From the NCBI RefSeq assembly GCF_014698965.1, contig NZ_JACXAE010000109.1, forward strand, positions 1-64,000: a DNA stretch of 64,000 nucleotides, in the 5' to 3' direction. Under the pieces are notes generated by a model. That model had not been told where the DNA came from. It ran no database searches and was given only the letters and a program-made list of their open reading frames with translations. Numbering within the stretch: the first letter of the stretch is position 1; the number at the start of each line of letters is the position of its first letter. Shown here piece after piece: positions 1 to 7,555 of this stretch. A program made the position numbers and the translations under genes. This DNA comes from Iningainema tapete BLCC-T55. GTDB lineage: Bacteria; Cyanobacteriota; Cyanobacteriia; Cyanobacteriales; Nostocaceae.

Positions 1-59
1 TACTGTACCGTATATAGTGTCCCTTCTTCATAATCCTTTGTGAGTAAGCTTTTCGAGAC

Positions 60-347
60 TTAACGGGAAAAGTCAGATTCATTTAGGTGTTTTCTTACTG
101 CTTCGGCATAAGCTTGATTGGAATGAATTTCTATACTATTTGGTGTTAAACGTACTCCTGGTTGAGGAGCAATGCACGAGCGCACTTCATCTATTTGACG
201 ATAGCCAAATTGCCATTGAATATAAGATGTTTCTAATTCTGATGGTAGAGGCGGTAAAGTACCGTCTATATCTTGTGTATTAGTTCTTAAAAGAACGTCG
301 AATCCACCTTGAGAATTGCTTCTGAGTCTCAGCTTAACAATTGCCAT
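60..347 (-). pseudogene. truncated N-terminus of a probable CHAT-type protein
   Basis: The 95-residue reading frame starts at ATG 347, which has an AGGAA Shine-Dalgarno-like sequence just upstream; a GTG further out (374) is less likely. The sequence (MAIVKLRLRSNSQGGFDVLL..., with a PPLPSEL stretch) resembles the N-terminal region that, from memory, precedes CHAT caspase-like protease domains in cyanobacteria, where the full protein is several hundred residues long. Here a TAA at 60-62 ends it before any protease domain. The same frame is open again from 59 to the window edge (VSKSLLTKDYEEG...), but that stretch does not look like the expected continuation. It is the third gene of a minus-strand module with the sigma-like and DUF1822 genes. 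It could be a broken gene, or a short free-standing adaptor. The family call is from memory and moderately uncertain. Confidence 0.5.
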
Positions 348-576
348 AGTCGTTTCCTGTGGTTTAATATTCACCCAAAAACGAGCGCCCAGTTAAGGCA
401 ATAAGTCCTAAAAATTGATTCCCTAACATTCACACATGGTTAGATGTTTTTACTCGTTTGGGATATAATGCCGACATATTTACGTTGCAATTGCAGTTTA
501 ACTCCAGATATTAGATCAATAGGTTATTAAAAGGTTAAAGGACGATAAAAAAAACATCCCTTTTACTCATCATGGC

Positions 577-1494
577 TCAAACAATAAATTGTTCTGTCAC
601 ACTGAAGTTTTCCCACATAATTTTGACACTAAACTTTTCTCCAAGTTGACAACTAAACTTAAATTCTATACGATTAGAATCTCTGTTAGTTCGCGCTTCC
701 ATACAGGCAGTTTCTGACTGGTCAAAAACAGTTATTTGTAGATTTTCTGGAAGATAAATCCCATTATTACCAGGATAAAGCTGCAAGCAAATATCTATTT
801 TTTCCGTAATAGGTGTTGGCTGTACTACCAGTATTAGTAGTTGCTCAGCTAAATTAATATTCTTAGCGCGTCTAAGAGAATTAGTTATTTTAGTGCTATC
901 TCTAAAACTCTTAAAGTTACTATTTAGCACTAATGCTGCGGGTTGCCAGTCTTGATTAAAGATACCTTCAAGCCAGAGACGTAGGTTAACTAGAGATGGT
1001 TCCGGTGAAATAACGGAATTAGTTTCAATTAAATAGAGCAGAGTATCCAAGGGTTGCAATTGTGCTAGATGAATCTTTTTTGGTAACTCATCGGTGGCGA
1101 TCGCCGACACAAATCCCAGTAGCTGCACTGAGTCTAATTGTTGCTGAAACTGAACAGCTACATAACCAATTCTGTCTGTCACATGCCAACTGAAACTAAA
1201 GCCATCCTCACCTGGTAGCACAGGACGACATTCCAGTTTACCTACACCTGGTACAACTAAATCAGCAACATCAAAAAGTACCCTTAAACCTGGTTGCCAG
1301 CTATCACCTTGAGTAATATCTGTCTCGATCATCAGCCATTTAAGATAGCTGTGAACAGCGTAGACTGCTAAGGTATTAAGATATACTCGTTTACTTTTTT
1401 CAATTGTCGCTTGCTGGGTGGCAAATTCCTTTGCCCAGCGATGAGCATCTTCACTGAGAAGAACAGTGATATATTCAGATTGTGTGTTGGTCAT
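577..1494 (-). CDS. DUF1822 family protein
   Basis: This 305-residue protein is read as DUF1822, a cyanobacterial family of unknown biochemical function that I recall being encoded between a sigma-factor-like gene and a CHAT-protease gene. The start is set at ATG 1494 because it overlaps the upstream stop codon in an ATGA arrangement, a sign of translational coupling; an in-frame ATG at 1554 would overlap the upstream gene by 64 bases and adds 20 residues with no family look. The N-terminal part (SEDAHRWAKEFA, YLNTLAVYAVHSYL) is helical; the rest is mostly beta-rich, with short W-rich stretches (SFSWHVTDRIGYVAVQ). There is no signal peptide or membrane segment, so it is probably cytoplasmic. 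The 200-base gap to the CHAT-like fragment leaves co-transcription open. Confidence 0.7.
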   Translation of the reverse strand: MTNTQSEYITVLLSEDAHRWAKEFATQQATIEKSKRVYLNTLAVYAVHSYLKWLMIETDITQGDSWQPGLRVLFDVADLVVPGVGKLECRPVLPGEDGFSFSWHVTDRIGYVAVQFQQQLDSVQLLGFVSAIATDELPKKIHLAQLQPLDTLLYLIETNSVISPEPSLVNLRLWLEGIFNQDWQPAALVLNSNFKSFRDSTKITNSLRRAKNINLAEQLLILVVQPTPITEKIDICLQLYPGNNGIYLPENLQITVFDQSETACMEARTNRDSNRIEFKFSCQLGEKFSVKIMWENFSVTEQFIV

Positions 1495-2192
1495 TTTTCG
1501 TATCCGTAGTTTAGTCCAATGTCTTGCAATAGAGGTAAGCACCTCCTTTTCCAATGGGCGTAAAGGGTTTGCTCATTGATGTTGAATTCTCTGGCAATGT
1601 TAGCGATCGCATCGGGTGGTTCTTGTAAAAGTAAGCGTTCTGCTAACAACTGACAATGGCATTCTGGATGCTTACGCGGATGACAAGCTCTGAGATTTTG
1701 CCGATCTTGCAAAATGTGTTTCCTTACCTTCTCACCCAGTCGCTCTTGGTTTGTTTTGTGAAGTTCTTCAATTAGCTCATCTAGTAAATTTATCGTCATT
1801 TGAGAGCTAAGCAATCGCTCACTTAAGGGGATTTGATTTCCATTATCATTACTAATAGTTTTATCTAAGCTAATCTCACCTGGATTCCTCCCCCTATAAT
1901 CTGGATGCCTCCTGCTATACAAATCTTGAATTCTCCATTTGAGGTGTCCATTGATCCAAGCAGTTAAACTTGCTTGTAGTGATGGGGGACGCTGCTCAAA
2001 TTGACAAATGTTGCGACATACCCATTCCCAGGTTTGATTCAAAGCTATGGGATAGTCGGGATGATGATCTTTGTAAAGACCTGGTAATTGCTGTATGGTT
2101 AACAGTAGTTGATTGAGAACTCGCCGCCGCTTTGGAGATGACTCGCTATGCTGACATAACTCCTGAATGAGGTTTTGCAGTTGTTCATCCAC
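1491..2192 (-). CDS. sigma-70-like regulatory protein
   Basis: A 233-residue protein with the layout of a diverged sigma-70 family factor. Residues around 75-115 (SLTAWINGHLKWRIQDLYSRR) resemble region 2, which contacts core polymerase and the -10 element. The C-terminal 45 residues (IANIAREFNINEQTLYAHWKR) form a clear helix-turn-helix like region 4. Start is GTG 2192, preceded by an AGGGAGG Shine-Dalgarno sequence. The central part holds a Cys/His-containing stretch (ACHPRKHPECHCQLLAERLL) that might bind metal, which is inference. It leads the module with DUF1822, whose ATG overlaps its stop. It presumably controls this module or a small regulon; whether it still works as a sigma factor cannot be told from sequence. 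Confidence 0.65.
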   Translation of the reverse strand: MDEQLQNLIQELCQHSESSPKRRRVLNQLLLTIQQLPGLYKDHHPDYPIALNQTWEWVCRNICQFEQRPPSLQASLTAWINGHLKWRIQDLYSRRHPDYRGRNPGEISLDKTISNDNGNQIPLSERLLSSQMTINLLDELIEELHKTNQERLGEKVRKHILQDRQNLRACHPRKHPECHCQLLAERLLLQEPPDAIANIAREFNINEQTLYAHWKRRCLPLLQDIGLNYGYEK

Positions 2193-2348
2193 CGCAATGT
2201 TCCTCCCTAGTCTGAGCAGTTCGCCTTACTTGGGCAGGGTACTGAGTTTGGGGTATGGGGACGTACTTTAAGATACAGATAATACGCAGCACTTGTTTCC
2301 ACCACTTTGTCGAGGAATATATTCTTCTATCACCCCGAATCTGACTTT

Positions 2349-3347
2349 TTATGAAAACATCGCACAAATCAAATCCCCGACTTCTTCAAGAAGTCGGGGA
2401 TTTAGAGCGCAAGCCACTCCCAACCACAGCAAAAATGCGATTCGAGTTAATTGCAATGCCTTTTGAATAATAATTGGAGTAATCGGATTAATGACATCTC
2501 CCAATAAAGGTTTGTCTTTCGCCACCCCGCGATACCAATTCGTACCTCCCATCTGCACACCAAAAATAGCAGCGTAGGCGCACTCACTCCAACCAGAGTT
2601 GGGGCTGGGATCTTTTATTGCATCTCGACAACAAATACGCCAAACATGTTGTGGTTTTCCAGATAAAAGCGCTAGAGTTATCACTGTTAATCGACAAGGA
2701 ATCCAAGTTAGATAATCTTCACTTTTGGCGCTAAACCACCCTAAATAAGTATATGGTGCTTGTTTGTAGCCCACCATTGAATCAAGAGTACTGCTAGCTT
2801 TGTATGCTAAAGCCAGAGGAGTTGCGCCTACTCCAGGGATAAAAGCACCAACAATGGCATAAAAAAGAGGAGCCATCACTCCGTCAGTAGCATTTTCTGT
2901 AACTGTTTCTAGTATTGCTCGCAAAATTTCTGGTTCTGTTAACTTTTGTGTATCTCTTCCCACGTAATTACTTAAAATAGAACGAGCTTCTGTGAGCTGC
3001 CCTAGAGTTAAAGGTTGTAAAACAGATTCGGCAGCTACTCGTAAACTTTTTAAAGCAAAACAACTAGCTAAAAGAATAATTTCAGTGACAGTTCCCAAAA
3101 GTGGATGTAGCCATCTAGCAGTTTGAATCATCCATATGCTGCTTAGGGCGCTACCGAATATGAGGAGTAGAGCTAGAGCGATCCCTGCTATTCGCTGTGT
3201 GAGAGGATGATGACAGTAAGTCAAAGTAAATTTACTCAGACGAGTAATTATCCACCCCATAACTTGTACAGGATGAAGCCAACCACGCGGATCGCCGATC
3301 AAATAATCTAGAGTAGCAGCAATGATTAAAACAACAGCTTCAGTCAT
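2349..3347 (-). CDS. cobD: adenosylcobinamide-phosphate synthase CobD/CbiB
   Basis: An integral membrane enzyme of cobalamin biosynthesis: it joins adenosylcobyric acid to aminopropanol (phosphate) to form adenosylcobinamide (phosphate). The 332-residue length fits the family. Diagnostic stretches are DYLIGDPRGWLHPVQVMGW (residues 14-32), ENATDGVMAPLFYAIVGA (151-168), AYKASSTLDSMVGY (181-194) and PNSGWSECAYAA (249-260). Several hydrophobic helices lie at about 4-18, 54-72, 84-98 and 300-314. Oddly, residues 315-326 (LNPRLLEEVGDL) are encoded by a 33-bp palindromic repeat found elsewhere in the window, so the last ~18 residues look like a recent extension. No cobalamin riboswitch was recognised upstream and no other cob genes are adjacent. 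Confidence 0.93.
   Translation of the reverse strand: MTEAVVLIIAATLDYLIGDPRGWLHPVQVMGWIITRLSKFTLTYCHHPLTQRIAGIALALLLIFGSALSSIWMIQTARWLHPLLGTVTEIILLASCFALKSLRVAAESVLQPLTLGQLTEARSILSNYVGRDTQKLTEPEILRAILETVTENATDGVMAPLFYAIVGAFIPGVGATPLALAYKASSTLDSMVGYKQAPYTYLGWFSAKSEDYLTWIPCRLTVITLALLSGKPQHVWRICCRDAIKDPSPNSGWSECAYAAIFGVQMGGTNWYRGVAKDKPLLGDVINPITPIIIQKALQLTRIAFLLWLGVACALNPRLLEEVGDLICAMFS
2371..2403. repeat. palindromic repeat, family B (CCCGACTT...AAGTCGGG)
   Basis: A perfect inverted repeat: AAATCCCCGACTTCTT meets its complement around a short centre. Related palindromes with the same CCCGACTT core lie at 11041-11075, 31654-31686 and, diverged, 36957-36990. This copy sits inside the 3' end of cobD and encodes its C-terminal residues. 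It can form a strong hairpin and may act as a terminator or mRNA stabiliser, but dispersal in the window suggests a repetitive element. Confidence 0.9.
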
Positions 3348-3425
3348 TAGTCAATAGTCCTTTGTCCTTTGGGAATAGGGAATAGGTAATAGAAAAAATG
3401 ATGACCAATGACTAATGACCAATAA

Positions 3426-3869
3426 TTAAACCACAAAATTTGCTTCTTCTCCAACAGAAGCTTGCCAAGAGCGGGCGTCGTAATAAAGATCGGCCAGAGT
3501 TATGCTGTATAAAGCCTCTTTAAGTTTTTGGTGTAGTCTTTGCCAAAGACTAAAAGTCACCCAATCTTCTGTTTGTGCAGGGGTTGCTTGATGATGTGGC
3601 AACGGTTCTATTGTTTCACCAACAGCTTCTAAAATTTCTCCTAAACAGATTTTATGTGGTTCTCGCGCTAGTTGATAACCGCCAATGCTGCCACGACTAG
3701 ATTTGACTAACCCTGCACGACGCATTTCTATTAGCAGTTTTTCTAGGTAAGGAGCTGGCATATCTTGGCGTCTGGCAATTAGTTTTACAGATGCAGGACC
3801 ATAATTGGGTTGTAAACTCAAATCTAGCAACGCCTTGACACTATAATGTCCTCTAGTCGTTAATTTCAT
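3426..3869 (-). CDS. Rrf2 family transcriptional regulator
   Basis: A 147-residue winged-helix regulator of the Rrf2/IscR family. The N-terminus MKLTTRGHYSVKALLDLS, the recognition region APYLEKLLIEMRRAGLVKSSRGS and the wing GGYQLAREP are classical for the family. IscR-type regulators bind an Fe-S cluster through three clustered cysteines after residue 90; here that region (EPLPHHQATPAQTEDW) has none, so this member probably does not carry the IscR-type cluster. It may respond to another ligand or redox partner. It is transcribed alone between cobD and the cyAbrB gene; its targets are not evident. Confidence 0.9.
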   Translation of the reverse strand: MKLTTRGHYSVKALLDLSLQPNYGPASVKLIARRQDMPAPYLEKLLIEMRRAGLVKSSRGSIGGYQLAREPHKICLGEILEAVGETIEPLPHHQATPAQTEDWVTFSLWQRLHQKLKEALYSITLADLYYDARSWQASVGEEANFVV

Positions 3870-4238
3870 ATTGGCGCTTAATTAAAAAAAATGATGCCAA
3901 TGACTAATGAGCTATGACCAATGATTCAGCTTTGCTTATCATTGTGTTGCCCATAATCCCTATTTTAGGGGTAGCCTTCCCTCCTGGTTGCTGGTAGCAA
4001 TCTTGATCAAATACAGTGTAGCAGTCATTCACTAACTATAGTTATCACCATTGCCACTCTCTTTAAAAAAAATTTTTTGTTGGCAATAATGCTAATCCCG
4101 CAAAAATTCCCAAGTAGATGCAACATAATTTGGGTGAAGTGGCAAATAAAAATTAAATTATTCTGTTCGTCAACGCTCAACCTCAGCTAAAATAAAATCG
4201 ATTCAAACAATTTGACCATTCGTTTTCGCTCTAAGTTG
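3870..4238. other. intergenic region upstream of cyAbrB gene
   Basis: About 370 bases between divergent regulators. It holds short ATGACCAATGACTAATG-type repeat copies (about 3890-3925), also seen at 3400-3424, and an A8T6 tract at 4065-4078 that could bend DNA. It must carry the promoters of both flanking genes, but no confident -10/-35 pair or operator was picked out. Confidence 0.5.
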
Positions 4239-4652
4239 ATGGCTAAACAGAAAAAAATTGAACCCTTAATCGGTGAGGAACTGCTCGGCAAAGTCAAAGA
4301 GCTAGAGAACCTTAGTAAGGAAGAAAAAGCTAAACAGTGCGGCTACTATACCGTTACCAAAAACGGTATAGAGCGCGTCAATATGATGAAATTCCTAAAC
4401 GCTCTAATTGATGCTGAAGGCATACAATTAGATAGCGCACCCAGTTTAAATGGGCGGGGAGGACGCAGTGCTAGTTATAGAATTAGCGTGCAGTCTAACG
4501 GCAACTTACTCATCGGTTCGGCTTACACCAAACAGATGAACCTCAAACCAGGTGATGAGTTTGTAATTACTCTGGGCAAAAAGCACATTCGTTTAAGACA
4601 AGTAGACGCAGAAGATAGAGAAGAGGCAGAATACCTAGAAGCAACTGCTTAA
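4239..4652 (+). CDS. cyAbrB family transcriptional regulator
   Basis: A 137-residue cyanobacterial AbrB-like DNA-binding protein. This family (cyAbrB1/cyAbrB2; CalA in Anabaena) acts as a global regulator of carbon-nitrogen balance, hydrogenase and other genes. The start is ATG 4239 (MAKQKKIEPLIGEELL); a TTG upstream at 4212 extends the frame but is not needed. The N-terminal half is helical (LLGKVKELENLSKEEKAKQ) and carries the conserved CGYYTV segment; the C-terminal half has the AbrB swapped-hairpin pattern (NLLIGSAYTKQMNLKPGDEF then VITLGKKHIRLRQV). Unlike Bacillus AbrB, the DNA-binding module lies C-terminal. It is monocistronic. Which of the two cyAbrB paralogues it is was not decided. 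Confidence 0.92.
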   Translation: MAKQKKIEPLIGEELLGKVKELENLSKEEKAKQCGYYTVTKNGIERVNMMKFLNALIDAEGIQLDSAPSLNGRGGRSASYRISVQSNGNLLIGSAYTKQMNLKPGDEFVITLGKKHIRLRQVDAEDREEAEYLEATA

Positions 4653-4670
4653 ATAGTCTATGGGAGGCTC

Positions 4671-4695
4671 ATGGTTAATGGTTAATGGTTAATGG
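4671..4695. repeat. heptanucleotide tandem repeat (ATGGTTA)3
   Basis: Three and a half perfect copies of ATGGTTA just after the cyAbrB gene. Similar TTAATAGTTAA-type low-complexity sequence is seen at 56183-56250. Likely neutral spacer repeat. Confidence 0.85.
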
Positions 4696-4745
4696 CGAGA
4701 GCGCGGTCTAACAATTAGCAATCAGCCATGAGCCATTCCCTTTGA

Positions 4746-6614
4746 CTACTGACTCAGAGCTACACCAGTTTTCAGGGAAATAGGCAAATAGCGGCGAAGA
4801 GCCTTGCGTGTAACAGCAACATTACAAGTCAAGGCAATTTGCTCTCTTTCTAGCAAACCTAAAATGCGTTCATGGTTGTCACGAGCAACCACAGGTAACT
4901 GATTCAATCCTCTAGGAGCCATCCGATCTAATGCCTCAGATAGAGGTTCATCCCTATAGGCATAGAGAATTTCAGTGGTACATATATCCATGATTGTTTG
5001 ATTGGATAAATTACTAGGAAATTCTCCGGGTGGATTTTGGTAAGTTTCCCAAATAGAAAGGGTACGGTTAATATCTTCTAAAGAGACTAGCCCAACCAAT
5101 TGCCCTGCTTCATCAATTACTAAAGCACTCAGGGAGCGATCGCTTGTCATTTCCAAAGCTGCCTCCACAACTTTCATGTTTGCTGGCAGCTTTTTCGGAC
5201 TAGAAACCATAGCATCTTCTACTAAAATTTGCTGTAAAATTTCCGCTTGTTCGTCTTTCAACTCAGAAAGACCAATTTGTTGTAAGTTAGAATTAGAGTT
5301 AGAAGTAGGTTTAAGCCGTTCAATCAGCCACACACTTAAACCAACCGCCGCCATCAACGGTAAAACAATTCGGTAATCTCGCGTTAATTCAAATAGTAGT
5401 AAAATTGCAGTTAACGGCGCTCTCACACTAGCAGCTAACACTGCCGCCATTCCTACCATTGCGTAAGCAGGGGGAGCAGCCATCAAATCGCTAATGGCAG
5501 GAGCTAGATTTGCCAAAATTTTGGCGTAAGCTGCTCCTAAAGAAGCACCCAAAAACATTGCTGGGGCAAATAAACCACCGACGAAACCGCTACCAGCACT
5601 AATTGCTGTCATGAGCAGCTTAACCACAAGCAATACAATTAATAGACTCAGAGAAAACTGCCGATCTTGAAGCATTGCTTCCACAGTGCCATAACCGATA
5701 CCTAAAACTTGTGGCAAACGTAAAGCTACTATACCAACGATCGCACCACCAATAATTGGATGAATCGGGTTAGGAATACGAGCGAGCCATCTTAAATAAG
5801 GTATCTTTCCATCAAAGCAGGCTTTTGCTAAACTAATCGCTTGAGCATAGGCAAGCGAAACCACACTTGCCCATAAACCTAAACCGATATAAAGTGGTAA
5901 TTCCAAAGGACTGCGCACTTGGTAAGCAGGTAAAGCAAAAGCCGGTTGTGCGCCCAAAGCAATGTGAGAAATTAACGCTGCTACAACTGCTGCTAGTAAC
6001 ACTACACTAACAGCAGAAGTGGCAAAAGATGTTGCTCCCAACACTACCTCCAGAGCAAAAAACACTCCGGCAATCGGGGCATTAAATCCAGCAGCTAAGC
6101 CAGCAGCAGCCCCAGCGCCTAAAAGCAAACGTCGTCGTTCTTGGGATACTTGAAGAGCTTGAGAAAGCAACACACCAAAATTTGCCCCAACTTCTACACT
6201 TGGTGCTTCGGGGCCTAAAGAAGCACCGCTGCCCAAAGACACCGATGCTGCTATCATTTTGGTTACAGGACGAAGTGGACGATTAAATTCTCCTTGTTGA
6301 GAAGCGGCAATTAGCGTTGACAGCCCAGGACCAAAATCTTGGGTGCGCCAGCGCATTAATCCGACAATTAATCCACCCAGGGTAGGTACACAGGCTAGAG
6401 TCCAAGCTCCCCAATTGCCTATGACACCCATAAAATTTTCTAGCATCAGGTGGTGAATTAGATCGATTAAATAGTGAAAAGTGACAACTCCCATACCACT
6501 ACCACCACCTATAAGTACAGCTAATAGCAGCACGATGGTTTCTGGAGATGGTTGAAAACGGTTGAGTAGATGAGTTAAATGAACGGAAGGAAAAGGAAAA
6601 ACAGATTGTTCCAT
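4746..6614 (-). CDS. ClC-type chloride channel/antiporter with CBS pair
   Basis: A 622-residue integral membrane protein of the ClC family, which moves chloride (or other anions) either as a channel or in exchange for protons. Signature stretches are the GSGASLGPEAP filter motif (about residues 128-138, with the gating-type glutamate present), a glycine-rich helix near 170 (LGAGAAAGLAAGFNAPIAGV) and GSGFVGGLFAPAMFLG (about 340-356). The last ~160 residues hold two cytoplasmic CBS domains (DAMVSSPKKLPANM, SLSALVIDEAGQLVGLVS, GLNQLPVVARDN), which usually bind adenine nucleotides and regulate gating. The start at ATG 6614 is preferred because GAGGAAGG precedes it at good spacing; an ATG at 6650 has no such site. 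It is a single gene. Confidence 0.95.
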   Translation of the reverse strand: MEQSVFPFPSVHLTHLLNRFQPSPETIVLLLAVLIGGGSGMGVVTFHYLIDLIHHLMLENFMGVIGNWGAWTLACVPTLGGLIVGLMRWRTQDFGPGLSTLIAASQQGEFNRPLRPVTKMIAASVSLGSGASLGPEAPSVEVGANFGVLLSQALQVSQERRRLLLGAGAAAGLAAGFNAPIAGVFFALEVVLGATSFATSAVSVVLLAAVVAALISHIALGAQPAFALPAYQVRSPLELPLYIGLGLWASVVSLAYAQAISLAKACFDGKIPYLRWLARIPNPIHPIIGGAIVGIVALRLPQVLGIGYGTVEAMLQDRQFSLSLLIVLLVVKLLMTAISAGSGFVGGLFAPAMFLGASLGAAYAKILANLAPAISDLMAAPPAYAMVGMAAVLAASVRAPLTAILLLFELTRDYRIVLPLMAAVGLSVWLIERLKPTSNSNSNLQQIGLSELKDEQAEILQQILVEDAMVSSPKKLPANMKVVEAALEMTSDRSLSALVIDEAGQLVGLVSLEDINRTLSIWETYQNPPGEFPSNLSNQTIMDICTTEILYAYRDEPLSEALDRMAPRGLNQLPVVARDNHERILGLLEREQIALTCNVAVTRKALRRYLPISLKTGVALSQ

Positions 6615-7152
6615 TACCTTCCTCAACTGTGTAGGAGGTAGGACAGTCATTGATAGCCGGAGTAAATTTAATAAAAAATTTAAATTTGTGTCTCACATTT
6701 TATTGTGAGCGATCATCTAGCCCTCAGACAAGTGAATATTTTGCACAGCCTTGTTTTTACTTGAGAAAGCCAGCGGCAGCTATGCAGAGGAGCCATGCCT
6801 TGTGCAAAGCTTTGGTAAAAAATCTGCTCAAACTCCAAATTTTTGTCTGGACAATGCTTAAATGGGAGAGAATTAGTAGTTAGTAGCAGTCTTATAGAGT
6901 AGCAAGGAGCCATCTTGATATATATCTAGCTATACTCGTGTTGTGCAACCCCAAGCGCGTTTATTATAGAAATTGGGAACACATGGAAGCATGTGGAATT
7001 ATTTGCCACTAAGCATGTTTATTGTGGGAACACAGATACCATCTCTATGATTCATGGTTTATATCAGACTATAGCCGATATACCCATGTTTATTGAAAAT
7101 GCTATGTAGATATGTCTCCAGAGCGAGTAAGTGGATTAGGCGGACGAGTTAA
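6615..7152. other. 538-base intergenic region, no gene recognised
   Basis: Divergent region between the ClC gene and the zinc-ribbon gene. Open frames on both strands exist but lack family features and start signals. Two imperfect copies of a GGGAACACA-containing segment occur near 6977-6990 and 7027-7039. Nothing else is recognised; an unannotated small RNA cannot be excluded. Confidence 0.4.
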
Positions 7153-7518
7153 ATGAATACACACACTTTTGATAATCATTATGTTACTTGCCCAATTTGC
7201 CAAAAAAATGCTACCCCCAAACTAGTAAAGACTTGCACAGGATTATTTAATTGTCCGTACTGCCAGGAAAAATTAGTAGTATGTCAAAGTGGTCACTATG
7301 TTCGTGACCCATTTATATTAAGACAAATAATTATGTCATCTTCGCTACGTCGTCAAAGCCGACCTGTAGCTAGAATTTTAAGAGATTTTGTCCTCCTGCG
7401 CCCAATGCTAGCTTTGGCAGTAGGAGGTGCTATTGTTTTAGGTATGATTACTATAACTCAACAAAATACAAGCTTTGAAATTAAAGCTCTGCCGAAGACG
7501 GAGAGATTAGGGGAGTAG
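7153..7518 (+). CDS. small zinc-ribbon membrane protein, unknown function
   Basis: A 121-residue protein not assigned to a named family. Cysteines at 13 and 16 (CPIC) and at 34 and 37 (CPYC), with further ones at 28 and 44, form a zinc-ribbon pattern. A basic stretch (SLRRQSRPVARILRDF) is followed by one transmembrane helix at about residues 84-101 (LRPMLALAVGGAIVLGMI), so the ribbon is probably cytoplasmic. The final residues are encoded at the edge of a low-complexity repeat. It is the only plus-strand gene in this stretch, convergent with the GT39 gene. Function unknown. Confidence 0.65.
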   Translation: MNTHTFDNHYVTCPICQKNATPKLVKTCTGLFNCPYCQEKLVVCQSGHYVRDPFILRQIIMSSSLRRQSRPVARILRDFVLLRPMLALAVGGAIVLGMITITQQNTSFEIKALPKTERLGE

Positions 7519-7546
7519 GGGAGTCTGTGAGTAGGGGAGTCTGTGA
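7515..7546. repeat. 16-bp tandem duplication
   Basis: Two perfect adjacent copies of GTAGGGGAGTCTGTGA at the stop codon of the zinc-ribbon gene. Related GGGGAG/GTGAG low-complexity sequence recurs at 10633-10652, 26080-26125, 42870-42945 and 48901-48945. Confidence 0.9.
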
Positions 7547-7555
7547 GTATTAAAG

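Noticed and set aside
2185-2367. 60-codon minus-strand frame upstream of the sigma-like gene
   Set aside because: No family features; overlaps the gene 5' end and cobD 3' region; ends within repeat-like sequence.
3348-3425. Cobalamin riboswitch upstream of cobD
   Set aside because: The short spacer is low-complexity repeat with no conserved B12-box sequence.
6650-6913. Overlapping short frames on both strands upstream of the ClC gene
   Set aside because: No Shine-Dalgarno sequence, domain or membrane pattern; they fall in the divergent promoter region.
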